From Clarkia xantiana subsp. parviflora (Eukaryota > Streptophyta > Magnoliopsida > Myrtales > Onagraceae): a stretch of 64,000 nucleotides of DNA. The notes under the pieces were generated by a model that saw only the letters and a program-made list of their open reading frames with translations, was not told where the DNA came from and ran no database searches. Positions 36,401-50,060 of the stretch are shown here, piece by piece. Both the position numbers and the translations under genes were made by a program. Every line of letters begins with the position of its first letter. Position 1 is the stretch's first letter. The stretch lies in assembly GCA_036873135.1 (NCBI GenBank), contig JAPTYO010000001.1, forward strand, positions 49,215,774 through 49,279,773, given 5' to 3'.

Positions 36401-38249
36401 GAGTACTTGTGGCAGGTGCCAAGTCACCGTAATGCTTGGAGACAGGTTAGGTTAAATCTGAATGCAGATTCGCCTCTTACATTAAATTAGTATTTGTCCT
36501 CTGTTCAATTGTTGATACGAGTATTTGATTCATTCAGATTGCCAAGGAAGAGGAGAAGGGTGTTTATTTGAACTTCTTGAATTTCCTTATCAATGATAGC
36601 ATCTACCTTCTCGATGAAAGCCTGAACAAAATTCTCGAAATCAAAGAGTTAGAAGCTGAAATGTCTAACACAGCAGAATGGGAACGCAGACCAGCTCAAG
36701 AGCGACAAGAAAGAACCCGTCAATTCCACTCCCTGGAAAATGTAAAAATTAGTTTTTTTATCCCTCAAGTTTCCATATTGCTTCTGAGTATAAGCTTAAA
36801 CCTTATAATATTATCCCTAAATATGTGCAGATCATTCGGATTGATATGAAATTGGCAAATGAAGATGTGAGTATGTTGGCATTCACTTCAGAGCAGATCA
36901 TTGCTCCTTTTCTGCTACCTGAGATGGTAAGTACTTGGGTTTTCTTATGTTTTTCTCTTCTTGAATTCATCTTGTCCATAATTTATTCAAAATTGCTACT
37001 TTTTCGAGCCATTCTAATTTTCTTTTCCCTTCAGGTTGAAAGAGTGGCTAGCATGCTTAACTATTTTCTGTTGCAACTAGTCGGTCCACAGAGAAAATCA
37101 CTCAGTTTGAAAGATCCAGAGAAGTATGAATTTCGTCCGAAGCAGTTGCTTAAGCAGGTTTGGTTTATACTCCTTTTCATTAATCAATTGCTATAATATT
37201 GATGAGTGCTAAACTCTGTTTTATTAACTATTCGATGTCATTGATTGCAGATTGTCCAGATATACGTACATCTCGCCCGAGGTGATGTAGAGAAGATTTT
37301 CCCATCTGCCATCTCTAGGGACGGTAGATCATACAATGAACAGGTAAAATCACAAAACCAAGCAAATATTCTTACCTGTTTTGTCCGTCTTTCTTTGTGA
37401 AGCAAGATATAATAGTCGAGAATTTTGCAGCTGTTTGCTGCAGCAGCAGATGTTCTTCGAAGAATAGGCGAGGATGCTCGGGTTATAAATGAATTCATCG
37501 ATCTTGGTGCACGAGCTAAAGTTGCAGCTACTGAGGCCATGGACACCGAAGAGACTCTTGGAGAAATTCCGGATGAATTCCTCGATCCAATTCAGGTCCG
37601 TTCTTTCTCTGATTCTGCAGCTGCCTTTGATTTCGTATCTTGTAGAAGATTCAGCATTGACATTTATTATCAATTGCAGTACACACTGATGAAGGATCCA
37701 GTGATTTTACCTTCATCGAGGATCACTGTGGACCGACCGGTGATTCAGAGGCATCTTCTCAGTGATAGCGTAAGTCACTGCAATTCTGTTATTTGGTTAA
37801 TTAGCAAATTTCATATGGTAATTTGGATGAATTGCAAAATATATTCTATCACTTATGTTAAATTTGAAGTATTTTGTTAAAAGTTACAGAAATTTCCTTT
37901 CTATAAAGTAAAATTAAAAGAAATCGTCTTCAACTTGTCACATAAGTTCAGTATAAATATATATTTGCAAAGTTCAGTGTGCAATTTAGTAATTAACCCT
38001 TTATTATCTACTACGATTATATATATTTTACGATCCACTAAATTTTAAAGTGGGTGAAAATTGCAGACTGATCCGTTCAACCGATCCCACCTTACTGCCG
38101 ATATGCTGATTCCCGACATAGAATTGAAGGCGAAGATAGAAGAGTTCATCAGATCTCAAAACCAGAAGAGGCATGGTGGGGAGGGTCTGAGCCTTCAAGC
38201 TGCCAAGGATTTGATCCAAACCACAAGCGAGCAAATGCTCATTGACTAA
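33499..38249 (+). CDS. UBE4: Ubiquitin conjugation factor E4 (UFD2/UBE4, MUSE3 orthologue)
   Basis: Sixteen exons give 1026 aa: 33499-34325, 34462-34666, 34816-34967, 35052-35319, 35418-35570, 35664-35867, 35957-36069, 36156-36270, 36356-36445, 36538-36741, 36831-36926, 37035-37157, 37251-37343, 37431-37595, 37680-37769 and 38067-38249. Every junction is GT-AG and keeps frame. Arabidopsis UBE4 is close to 1040 aa. The long Ufd2 core (for example [47 protein letters not shown]) is followed by a C-terminal U-box (about 927-1000: [29 protein letters not shown]...DPFNRSHLT). E4 factors elongate ubiquitin chains on pre-ubiquitinated substrates, with CDC48 in the UFD/ERAD route. In Arabidopsis this gene (MUSE3) helps turn over NLR immune receptors. 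The start is ATGGCAACC; the upstream in-frame codons lack another ATG near it. Confidence 0.95.
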
Positions 38250-38883
38250 GTTGTTGTTGTTTTAAGTTGGTTGGATCTATGTCTTTAACTTATGCTCCAA
38301 GGAAGCTATTTGTTGTTGGATCTTAACTTATCTTCCAAGGAAGCTGTAATTTATTCATATAGTACTGGTTGGATCAGATGTTTGGGACCAAAGCAATTCA
38401 TACTTTATTTTTTTGTCAATAAATATATCGTTCAAGTATGTAAAAAACTTAATGGATTAGAAAAAAAAATTCAAAGCAGAACGCAGTATTGCAGAAAAAC
38501 GAATCATTGTTGTTCATAAGGAAGGATCTTCATTAACACAGATAAGTAAAACGCAGTATTCCGGTTAAAGCTAAGGTTTTTATCCATACCACATTGATCC
38601 CCTCATGGGTTGTTACAAAGAAAGCACGAGCTGTTACAATTCTAGTCCTATTCCTCAACATTGAGTCACTCACTAATCAGTACTCACTATATAAAGTAGC
38701 TTACAGAAACACAGAAGCTGTTACATTACATTTTGTCATCTAAAAAGCAAGATCAGTCATTAACCACATCAAATGAGTTTGTTCATATAAGAAACCCGAA
38801 AAACTGTCCTGTCCCTAAGAAGCTCGAAGGCAAACCATCGACGATTCGGATATTTACATCCGTAAAAATACCGAAGATTGGAT
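38250..38883. other. Convergent 3' region between UBE4 and the DUF863 gene
   Basis: The two genes end tail-to-tail with 634 bp between stop codons, which must accommodate both 3' UTRs. A duplicated short phrase (ccaaggaagct) occurs at 38296 and 38334. No coding sequence is supported. Confidence 0.6.
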
Positions 38884-41307
38884 CTAAAACACTTCCTTGA
38901 GCGAAACAGGTTGAAATGCGGATGAACACTTTGTGCGCTTCGGGCGCTTCCCCCTCTTCCCCCACTGCATTAGAGTTATGGTTCCCTCGTCCCCACATTT
39001 CGAGGTGCATTGCTTCTTGTTCCTCGATTTGGGGCCCTTAGATAGACATTTGGCAGCTTTTATCAGCCCTTCAATTGCATGAAGGTCCTCGGTGACCTCG
39101 TTCCTCGACAATGAGGTGAGTCCGGGCAAAACGTCCCTCTGGAAGTCCTTCCTCGGTCGGCCCCGCCTCGTGGGGCCCTTTCGAGGCGAAGATGAGACAT
39201 TCTTGTACTTGCGTTCTTCGGGATAATTCTCTGTAGTTTCTGTCAGATTCAATGTCACAAACTCGAAATAGTCCATTCCTTTGGGAGTGAAACTATCATT
39301 CTCAATATCAACAGAGTCAATCTCGATGTTTAGAGAGGAGATTATATCTGCAAACCAATCAAGGGAACCGTTCGATGATTGTTGATCGGTTTTTGATGTC
39401 GATAGAGCAATTAGGGTTTCGGCTGCTGACTTGTCTGATGTGGATTCTTCGGCTTCAGTAATCGGAACCTCCAAATCGATTTCCGTGGATTTCTCGTGAC
39501 ATTGAATCAAAGAAGCATCAACTTCTTGTTGGTCTTCTTCTTCTTCTTCAGTTAGACACACATTCAAGTCGAAGAGATTTCTTGGACCCGAAGCAACCTC
39601 CTCCGCTTTGGCCTCTCTTGATTTCGGAGAATTTACTGCCAAATTATGATCACATCCTTCAATGTCACGGAGACCCGAATGGTTCTTGTCACCGGATTTG
39701 ATCTTTTTCGAATCACGCGTTGAGGATGAAGAATCTTGCACAAACTGCTGAAACTTCTTCTGCAAGGAATCTGTACTCATCTGATAAGAACTTTCCTGTT
39801 TCGTCAAACCAAGAGGCATCAAATTACCATTCTGCCACCGCATCGATTCCTCATTCTTCGGCTTCACCATATTCAATACAGAGCTACCATTGTTCCAATA
39901 CGTAATGGTGGATGAGGCGCCATTGTTTCTATCCGGAATTTCTACTCCAAAGATTCTTCGGTTCGTCCATGGCTGCACGGAATCAGTAGACTCGAGGAGT
40001 TTGTTGAAGCCAACTTGCGAAGTAGAAGATCGGATCTCAAAAGATGAACTTTGGGAGAAGAATTTGTTGCAGCTGTTACTGCTTGAAGATTTCCCTGAAT
40101 GGAAAACATTACCAACTTCATATAATTGGCTATCATATCCTCCTAAAATAGAGACCCAGCGCTATGCACATAACTGTTTATATAAACATAGATAGTAACT
40201 TGTCTTACCTTTCACAGCATTGTTGAACAACCACTTCCCGTGGATGCCATCAGTAGTCTGCGGATTTGCAAAAAAGTCTGGTTTTTGAAACTCACCCTTC
40301 AAGGGAAATCCTTTGAGCCACGAATTTGACCGTTCTTCTACACCATTGATGTACTCATCAGCAGGACGTTCGAGGTCAAACCACTGTCTCTGGATATTGG
40401 GTTCCGGAAGATACCGATTCTGCTTGACAATCCCAGAGGAACATTCTGGAACATTCTTTTCTGAAAAATGAACTACTCCATGGTTCGAGCACGGCTTATA
40501 GTTGGGCCTCCTATTCGTGTCCTGTTGGGATGCAATGCAAGAGGAAGACAAGAAACTCAACTGTGGTTTGGATTTGGCTTCATTCATCAGATTCCTCTGT
40601 ATTCTGTAAAGGCGGTGAAGCTCGTGTAGCTGCACGATTTAAGGTATCAATCGATTCAGCATGAGCTTGATATTAGAAATATTCAGTAAACTGAACTTGT
40701 ATCCAAAACACAATATTTAAAAGGGTTAGGTATCAAACTAATAGCTAAACTTGTAGCCAATTTGCCTTTTTAGTTTTGTGAGTTCACTAGTTGAAATGGT
40801 ACCAAAGTGCAACTTGCAAGCTTTGTGCATTTATTTGTTAACCTTGAACGAAAAATATGTAAGTGATGCCTAGATAGAACGTCACTTTACAGAAAAATGG
40901 ATGGAGCTAGCAAATTGCACTAATGAAGGCAAAAAAACAAGTTCAGCTAGCAACCATATCAACTACACATTCAGCTAACAATTTGGTATTTGACGCCTAT
41001 TTAATATCATAACGACATGTAACTCAATTATATCATGCTAACTGAATATTTTCATTACAGATAAACACCTAAACCTTAGTACCTGGTGTCTGAAAATGGA
41101 CTCTTGCTTCAGCATTGTCTGCCTCATCTGTTCCTTTTCGGACCCTAATGGTAAATCGTGTCTTGGTAATCCAATCCAGTTCTGGGTATTCCTCAAAATG
41201 CAGTTGTCATAACTAAGAGGCGGGTTCTTATTGCTTGTTTTGTCTTTTGGATCGTCTATCGCCTGATATCTTGAGAAATACATATTGAACTGCACTTCTG
41301 TTCCCAT
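38884..41307 (-). CDS. Plant DUF863 protein with AT-hook-like motif
   Basis: Three coding exons on the minus strand give 634 aa: 41307-41083 (75 codons), 40629-40209 and 40142-38884, joined in frame at GT-AG borders. Visible features in order are MGTEVQ start; LHELHRLYRIQRNLM (a helix typical of the family N-terminus); NLFDLNVCL, which resembles an EAR-like DLN motif; a run of acidic residues EEEEED; and the family signature RRGRPRKDFQRDVLPGLTSL near residue 560. That signature contains an AT-hook core (RGRPRK). The C-terminal KRGKRPKRTK is basic and could be a nuclear signal. I recognise it as DUF863 (relatives At1g69360, At1g26620). Function is not established; a nuclear DNA-associated role is only inferred. 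Confidence 0.9.
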
Positions 41308-42260
41308 TCCTGCACTTCAAGAGGTAAAGAATTAAACTTGACACTAAATTATTCCAACTTAAGAATATTTAGCTGCAGAACATGAAAAACATATAGTAAA
41401 GCATTTTTTTGTTCCTTGAGATGACAGAATCTCCATTCATATGGATATGTAAAAAATAAGTTACTGAAGTGTGTCTTATGAAAAGGAAAACCTCAATTTT
41501 ACTGATGAATGACACTTCAATTACATTTACCATATTAAATTTGACTGGTTGGATCCATAGCCAAAAACCAACTATGCATCTAAAGATCTATATTCTACAT
41601 ATCATGTTAACCTCTATCGTCTTTACATTAAACTCCACAAAAATGCAGTTATTAACCGTTTATGAAGCTAAACAGGAACCAAGAAGAACAGGAACAAGTA
41701 GTAAATAACAACATAAAAACATGCTCCTCAGAATCGGATTGTCTCTTTCTGAGTATCTAGAGAGAGACGGATCAACAAATCAGAATTTGCAGAATCTTAA
41801 AGACCACTGAATAGAAATAATTTTGAATTCATACCAAGAACAAGACAGAGAGAGAATCGCTACAACTCAGTGAGTCAACTCGGGCGACGATCCAAATTCT
41901 GAATAAGTTTAACAGCAGCTGCAGACTCAAGTACAGAAATAACGAAAACCCAGATACCCAAATGGATGCTCTTGATGAATTACAGCTGCAACTGCAAATT
42001 AATTGCCTCTCCAAGATCAACAGCTGCTCTCGACATTAATTAAGGGGGGAAATGCAAGCGAGAATATCTATGTGGAGTGGAGAGAGGATAAAGAGACGAC
42101 GACATACCTTCGACAAAAAGAAATCAAATTCCTCAGATCTGCTGGGCCATAGATCTCTGTCTGTCTCTCCTACCTTCTTCTGTTCTTCATCTTCTTCCTC
42201 ACAGAACCGACCCAGCAGAACAAGAAGGACTTGTAAAAATGTCAACTTTGTGGTCGTTTA
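41308..42260 (-). promoter_or_regulatory. 5' UTR with intron, and promoter side, of the DUF863 gene
   Basis: On the minus strand GTGCAG lies just two bases before the ATG (acceptor at about 41310) and a donor AAG|GTATG lies at 42108-42106. A leader intron of about 800 bp is therefore likely, with a first non-coding exon upstream of 42108. The interior is AT-rich and shows no alternative coding exon. Confidence 0.55.
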
Positions 42261-45200
42261 TGAAAATCCGATGTTGGGTTTCAGCTGAGAGATGATTTGC
42301 TCCGCATTTACTGCACAGTAATGGCTACGGAGTGGATTGATAGGAATTTTGAAGGCTTCTGCTATATTTTAATCACATTTTCAAGATTCTTCCTTTCTCT
42401 CTCTAGCTTTCCATGCTTTTTGGGTGCGTATATTAATGATCGGCGGAGAGGAGAAGAAGAAGAAAGGAAGAAAAACGGAGAGGGGTCTTTTCTTCGTACT
42501 GTTGGTATCTGTGCAGGTTAACTGAAGCAACAGCTCAACAGCTTCCAAAAGAAGATCTTTTTGGTGGTGCCAATTTCCCTCACGCGCGAATCCGGCGCGT
42601 TCGGTGCAATCCATGCATGAATATTCATACAAATCTGATTATTTTTTAATCGTCATAATCATTAAAATGTGAGTTGCTAATTTTAATATTTGCTATTGGA
42701 CATATTAGATGCAAGGTTGTTAAGATCGAACTCTAACTAGGATTGATGGAGGGTATGATCAGATTGTTGGTAGAATCGGATTGGGGATCGTACGATCCTA
42801 AAAATTTGTAGTCATTATTTCGCAATAAAATTTATTATTATTCTTTTAGTGAAGAAATAACTCAATATAATATTAAATCACCAAAATAGTATACAAATAT
42901 TTTCTAGACATTAAAATGAAGTTGTAGAGTTCTAAATTAACATTGAAGTTCAACTTAGTACTAAGATCCGAAAATCAATTAAAAGTTCAAACTTATAACT
43001 AATAATATATATATAAACATAGCAACATCATCAACTCTATTCAATGCTTCATCAGCTCCAAATCATAGGCATATGCGAAAACCAAAATATTATTCAAGTT
43101 CAAGTCCAAACCACCTTGATCATTTGAGTCAATAATCGTACTTGTATTTGCAAATAATTTGAAAAATAAAAATTATATCATAAAGAAGTTTAGCTAATGA
43201 AACTTAAGAAAGAACTATCAAGTTATTAATCATAAGAAACGTACATGTTTCAGTATACTTTAAGTAAAACAAAGGTACACGGGTCTACAAAATGCAGACG
43301 GAATTAAAAAGGGAGAATAAACACAATATAATGAGCCTTCAACATTTAATTATTGCATTAAATAATTAAAATCTCAATATATGTAGAATCTCTTATGACC
43401 ACGATCATTTACGATCCTAAACGATTCTAAGCTCCCGATCATAGGCGATCATAACTGATAAAGATTCTAGGAGCGATCCGAGTCGATTTGCTCTCCTAGG
43501 ATTGTAGGATCGGCTGATCCTACGAGTAGAGAAAGAAGTTGTACAATTCCTACTAATAGGAACTCACTACATTATTGCTCATGTCGGTGCTAACTTTTTA
43601 ATATTTTTCATTCAATTATTTTTCTTCTCTCTTTGATTATATATATAATTCTGCTACACTAACTTAGACAATGATACAAGTAGTAATCAGTAATTGTTAT
43701 TATTAAGTTAAATAATGACACAAAATAATATTATTACTTTTTAATTTCGAATCAATTTTAGAGATTCCCGACTCAATTTGTTTATATTTCACCCAAGTGG
43801 TACGACCATCCGTTATAAACTTTCAAATATTATAAATTTCACAATATTAAATATGAATGATTTTTACTAATAAATATTATATTATTTTAATCCATATATG
43901 TTTGTGTTCATGTTTAATTAATTTATTATATTATATTATTATATGAAAAGATGATATTTTGTTTATGATAGACTGTTGTAAATGTTATTTTTTAGGAAGA
44001 TATATAATATATTTCTAATTTAAGTATATGGGAAATCGGTAGTAGAATACATGATTAATACTGATAACCGATATACTAATAAATACTTGATTAATGTGCT
44101 TAAGCGTGAATCCGCTGACAATGATAAATATATGTCAATCGACGAATAACAGTTATACGCGATTATGCCGAAATATGGTCGATTCAGTAAAGTTGATTAA
44201 TCATTATTATTATATCAAAAATTATATTTTTTAACTATTTTGCGCCATGTGCGGATTGCAACTGGTAGTAATACAAATACTGCTCCTAATAATAATATCC
44301 AATCACACGATAAAGATAAACATAAAAAATACAAGAGGATTTAGTTAAACATTTATGCAATTTATTCATCCTTGTGCTAATTATATGTTGTTCCATTTAT
44401 ATATGTAATTACGTTAATTTTTTATTTTAGCTGGCAACTTTAACGTATTGTACTTTGTATTTTTTTAATTTAAATTATGGAAATCATTATTTAAAAAATT
44501 ACATGCTCATTATATTTTATATTTTCGTAATTTTTTTAAATACAAAAATAATTGTAACTTTAAAAAAAAAATATAGTAGATAAATAATTGAACTATTACA
44601 TAGCGACGTCGAGTTTCGAATTTCGGGATGATCACATACATCGGTCAAATTTGAAATTCAAATACTTCATCTAAAATTGACCAATTTTGACGAATTCGGA
44701 TAAAAAAATATGTAAAATTTGATTAAGAAAATCAATTAGTCTTTTTTTATGATTTTGTACATAAATTTTCCAATTTTTTTAATTAAGACGATTCAAAACT
44801 TAAATTTCATTTTACTGGTTTGTTCATGTCCATATTTTAAAAATATAAATATTTAATTTATATAGTACATTTTTTTTATTAAAAAAAATCATATTTGGAG
44901 TAGAAATGGAATTTGCTCTCCACCAATAAAGAGATTTTCAGTTTTACTTTAGTAGTTCAACTTTAATTATATTTGGGGAGTGCTTTAACTTTAACGCTCC
45001 CGACCCGAAATTGCGAAAGCAATATAAATATAGAAAAAAAAAAAAAAAAAAAAACTTTAATGAGTTACAATAACGTAACGTGTTACTTGATGTGGAATAA
45101 CTAGGAACTTACCATTGAATTAAAGTGCTTTAAGAAGTTAACCTCACGTACCTATGTAGCGAGTGGAGGAACATGTTAAGGGGTAGCAAAATTGACACTT

Positions 45201-46033
45201 TCGCTCCTGCCGATGATGACGAGAATAATGAGAGAGGGGCCCAACGTGTGAAGTTCCATTCCATTTACGTTATAAATATATAATTAATAAGGTTAGAAGA
45301 ATATATAATTTCATGTAATATAGAATATATAAATATAGATTCTCTTATTTTTTTTTTAAATAAACAAATAAATATGGTGGTCCAATATTTTCAATAATTA
45401 AAGATTTATTGATAAGCTTCTCCCAATCTATTTCTCGTACGTTCCATGATTTTTCATATCAACGGCCTCCTAAACCAACCAACAACATGATGACATTATT
45501 GTTGTATATATCTGTATAATAATATATATAATTACAACAATATCTAGTTGAGAGAATAAAGATTGTTTGATTGGGTGATTGAAGAGTATTCTTTAAGATT
45601 ATCAATTATTTGTTATATTAATTTATTGGTGCTTTTCTTTTATATATTAGTATTTTTAGATACAGATAATGAGATAATTGTTTTTTTTTTTTTTGCCAAT
45701 AGAGAATTAGTATTGTAATCTAATATATATAAGGATTTTTTTATATAGTCAAGATTACATAATATTCATCAAAATAAACTTTTTCCCATGATTGTCGTGT
45801 ATCATACTCTTACTTTAATTTAAAAAAGAAAAAAAAAATTGGAATCTTCATTTCACACAAAAGAAAGTAGCAAGATTGAAAGATACTAATGCTTCCCATC
45901 GTTTTCTCAGTCAACCAAATCGAATCACAAAAGAATTTCAATTTTTCCCTTTCTAGATTTAGCTTAATGTAATTATTATTATTTACCATAAAAAATAATA
46001 ATAATTGCCTTTGAAGTTCATTCATTCACATGT
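42261..46033. other. AT-rich intergenic DNA with decayed repeats
   Basis: No gene is supported in 3.8 kb. 42715-43540 is rich in cgatcctaaacgatt-type words in both orientations (including ggatcgtacgatcc at 42786), suggesting a decayed TIR element. 44240-44275 (gcgccatgtgcgg then actggt) is weakly Helitron-like. Poly-A of 21 bases is at about 45030-45052. Confidence 0.45.
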
Positions 46034-46176
46034 TGACAGCGTGATGGGATATGAACTAAAGACTCATTAATTCAAAAGGGAATGCTGAGAATTTAATGGA
46101 TAGAGGCGCAATAATTTGTTGATTCAGAAGAAAGGAAACCTCAGTTTTTTTTTTCCATTAATCAATAAACTGAATA

Positions 46177-46516
46177 TCTCAAATTCTCTCTAGTGGTAGA
46201 AAACCTAACCCTAATTTTGTGAAACAGACGTCGGGTTCTTCGCACGGAATTCCTTCATTTGGTCTGTGCTCCCCCTTAAATACCTAAAACTAAAAATAAT
46301 TGTCTTTACAACCCTTAAATAAAACCTTAGTCACAAATAGACCCAGGAAAATACTAACGGACCAAGCCCAATACAAACATAATAACACCAATGGACTGAG
46401 CCCAATACAAACATATTAAACAATCCAACAGACCCAATAAAAGAGAAGGAGATCAGCTTGAAACACTGTTGGGCGGGCTGCTCATGACCCAAGCCCGGAC
46501 CACCTCAACTTTAACA
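46177..46516 (-). repeat. Copia 3' LTR
   Basis: 340 bp. On the plus strand it begins tctcaaattctctc and ends actttaaca. It matches 51197-51535 except for about four differences. Confidence 0.93.
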
Positions 46517-46545
46517 CCCCCTCAAGCTGGAATCCTTCAAGAACA

Positions 46546-46887
46546 TTAGCCTTCTGAATCTTCAACTCTTGTCTGACTGACTTTGAATACGTTCCTCAAA
46601 CCCAACCCGTCCATCAGAAAATAGTGTTGCTGTCCTGCCAATACCTTAGTAAAAATATCAGCATCCTGTAACTCTGATTGCACAGAAGCCAACCTAACTG
46701 TTTTATCCATAACCTTCTCACGAACCAAATGACAATCGATTTCAATATGTTTGGTCCTCTCATGAAAAACAGGATTATTGGCAATCTTAATCGCAGCTTC
46801 ATTATCACAATACATGACAGTAGGGGCAGATTGAGAAAAAGACAATTCCTTCATCAGACCTCTTAACCAAAGAACCTCTTTAAGCAA
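46546..46887 (-). pseudogene. Copia RNase H C-terminal part
   Basis: This frame continues RNase H with LKEVLWLRGLMKEL and the conserved TKHIEIDCHLVREK. It is separated from the upstream RT/RNase H frame by a shift at a run of eight A (minus strand, about 46945) and by an in-frame TGA at about 46890, both within the RNase H domain. Confidence 0.88.
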
Positions 46888-47740
46888 TTCTCATATACTA
46901 CGATATTCAGATTCTGCAGATGACTTGGAAACGGTGGTCTGTTTTTTTTACTTTCCATGAAACTAAGGAATTTCCCAATTTCACACAAAAACCTGTAACA
47001 GACCTCCTAGTTTCCAAGCAATTGCCCCAATCTGAATCACAATAACCAATCAAAACAGGAGAAGACTTAGAGTCAAGAAAAATACCTTTTCCAGCCTCAC
47101 GCTTAACGTACCTTACTATTCTCATGGCAGCCTCCCAATGAGAAGCTTTAGGCTCCTGCATGAACTGGCTCATATGCCTTACAGCAAAACTGATATCTGG
47201 TCTTGTAATGGTTAGATACAACAATTTGCCTATCAGTCTTCTATAACTAGTGACATCATTTAGGACTTTATCCGACTGATTCAAATTGAGATGTTCATCA
47301 TAAGACTTGGAAGTCAATTTCAAATTCAACTCCATAGGAGTTTTAGCAATCTTGGCACCAGACAAACCAACCGATGAAATCAAATCTAAGGCATATTTCC
47401 TTTGTGAAAGGATAATACCATCAGAAGACCTTAAAACCTCAATACCCAAAAAATATCTCAACTCACCCAAATCTTTCATTTTAAAACTGCCAGTCAAAAC
47501 TGATTTTAGCTCAGAAATCAATAAGGGACAGTTGCCAGTGATTAACAGATCATCAACATAAACTATAACCAAAGCAAACTGATTATCAACATGCTTAATA
47601 AACAAGGAATAATCATGTTTGGACTGAATGAAACCACCTTTGGTTAATGCATCAGCCAATTTGATGTTCCACTGTCTATTAGCATGTTTTAATCCATATA
47701 GGGATTTGAGTAATCTGCATACCATCCCCCCTATTATCAA
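46888..47740 (-). pseudogene. Copia reverse transcriptase C-terminal half and RNase H start
   Basis: It contains LLKSLYGLKHA, the RT catalytic YVDDLLITG, LRYFLGIEV, and the RNase H GYCDSDWGNCLETRRSVTGF. It lies in a different frame from the upstream pol segment; the shift maps to a run of six G (minus strand, about 47728-47733). The frame closes near 46907. Confidence 0.92.
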
Positions 47741-50060
47741 AGCCCTCAGGAACTTGCATAAAAACCTCTTCTTCTAAATCTCCTTGTAAAAAAGCGTTAT
47801 AAACATCCATTTGAAAAAGAGGCCACTGAAAAATGGAAGCTAGAGCTAAAACAATCCTGACTGTGTTCATTTTTACAACAGGGGAGAAGGTTTCATAATA
47901 ATCAATCCCGTATTTTTGTTTAAAACCCTTAGCAACGAGTCTGGCTTTATATCTCTCTAAGCTACCATCAGATCTGTATTTCAATTTATATACCCATTTA
48001 CAACCAATCGCTACCTTACCTTTGGGTAAAGGAACCAGCTCCCATGTTCCATTTTCCTCAAGTGCAATCAACTCATCCTTCATTGCTTGTACCCAATTTG
48101 AGTCTTGAGCTGCTTCAGAATAACTACTAGGCTCCACAATCTCAGAAAAAGAACTCAGAAAACTTTGATAAGAACTGGACAAGCTGCTATAAGACAGATA
48201 TTTATGCATGGAATATAATGAAGAGGTGCAGTTCATCACATAATCTTTCCTCCAAATAGGGGGCCTAATAGTTCTGCCAGATTTGGTTACCTGGTGTAGA
48301 GGTTGATCAATGGGGTTTGTATCAAGGTTACCATCAGAGGAGGAAGAATCCTCATCATTTGGTGGAAAAACATCAGCATCAATAAGATGATCATCATTTG
48401 ATTCTTGTAACATAGGTTCAGCAGAAGTGTCAGAAGAGGGGGCAGATTCCTCAAAATTAATATTCTTAATCTGAAAATCATCATTGGAACCTTCAACATA
48501 GTCATATTCAAAGAAAATAGGCATCTGATCAAGCTTTCTGTTTTTAAAAGGGAAGAGGCTCTCATTGAATTTTACATCTCTACTAATGAAAAATTTCTGT
48601 TGTGCTAAATCATAGAGACGATATCCCTTTTGAGTTTGTGAATAACCCATGAAAACAGATGGTATGGCTCTTGATGAAAGCTTGTCAGTCACCAGTAAAT
48701 TCTTTGCATAAAATAAGCAACCAAACACCCTTAGGTGTTTAAAACTAGGCTTCTTACCAAACAAAACCTCAATGGGGGATTTTCCATTCAAAACCTTTGT
48801 AGGCATCAAGTTTATCAAATAACAAGCCGTTAAAACACATTCCCCCCAAAACTGGTTTGGCAAATAGGCTTGCAATTTAAGTGCTCTTGCAACTTCCAAT
48901 AAATGTCTATGTTTTCGTTCTACTCTCCCGTTTTGTTGGGGAGTGTAGGAACAAGAACTCTGGTGTAAAATCCCTTTTTGGGTAAACAATGTGTTAAGGT
49001 GATCATTGAAAAATTCACCACCATTATCTGTTCTAAAACACTTAACACATTTCCCAAATTGGGTTTCTATTTTTGCAATGAAACCTTTTAAAATAATGGA
49101 AACATCAGACTTAAACTGCGTCAAGTGAATCCAAGTAACACGAGAATGATCATCCACCAAGGTTAAGAAATATCTCTTCTCATCATATGTTGGACAGTGA
49201 TAAGGTCCCCAAACATCACAGTGCACTAAATCAAAAATAGAACTGGCTCTGGAATCAAAATTGGGAAAGGGACTTCGAATTATTTTTGCTTTGGGACAAA
49301 CATCACAGCTATCAATACAAGCTGCCTTATTTTCAGGAAAAACAGAATTGACAAGGTGCTGTAAGACTTTCAAAGATGCATGTCCGAAACGTCTATGCCA
49401 CAATATAGCCTTATTATCAGTAACAGAATGGCTAAAACAGTTTGCACTAGAACAAGGTTTGAAAAAATACAGTCCCATGCTCTCATTACCAGTCCCCAAG
49501 ACCTTCCCATTTGAGAGGTCCTGCAAAATGGCATAGTTTGGATAAAAAATTGCAATACAATTCAGCTCTTTAGTTAATTTGGAAATGGAGAGTAAATTGT
49601 ATTTGAACTGAGGAACATACAGAATCTCAGACAATTCTTTATCTTGATTAAAATTTTGAGTCCCCATCCCTTCAATGGTGGATGAACCACCATTGGGCAA
49701 AAAAACTTTTGATCCAGAGTTTTCAGAAATTTGTTTGAACCAGTTCTTGTTGAAACATATATGATTTGTTGCACCGGTATCCAATATCCAATTATCATGC
49801 ATATCATAGAGAGAAGAGGATAGGAAAGTACCAGCAGTATTGGCTTTTGCCTCCGTGGGATTTGCAGCAGCATCTGCTGACATTGCAGTCCTACCAGCAG
49901 TTCCCATCGTTTGCAGCAGCTTCTCAAATTGGCCCTTGGTGAATGTTACTGTCATCTGATTAGCTTCTGATTGGTCATCCTCAATCTCTTTGCTCATAGT
50001 GTTCCCAACATTGGCCTTAGGACAGTTCCCCTTAGCCTTCTGCTGTTCCTTGAGCTTAAA
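47741..50060 (-). pseudogene. Copia protease, integrase and N-terminal reverse transcriptase
   Basis: Domains in order: aspartic protease with WILDTGATNHIC, GAG-pre-integrase zinc region (LWHRRFGHAS...CIDSCDVC), integrase catalytic core (DLVHCDVWGPY ... FRTDNGGEF ... ERKHRHLLE, giving the D-D-E triad), then the RT start (NGTWELVPLPKGK, CKWVYKLKY, MDVYNAFLQGDLEEEVFM). The frame is the same as gag but begins after gag's stop, so it would be untranslated without readthrough. It ends by frameshift near 47730. Confidence 0.93.

Noticed and set aside
46546..49997. Treating the copia as an active element
   Set aside because: At least two frameshifts and two stop codons interrupt gag-pol.
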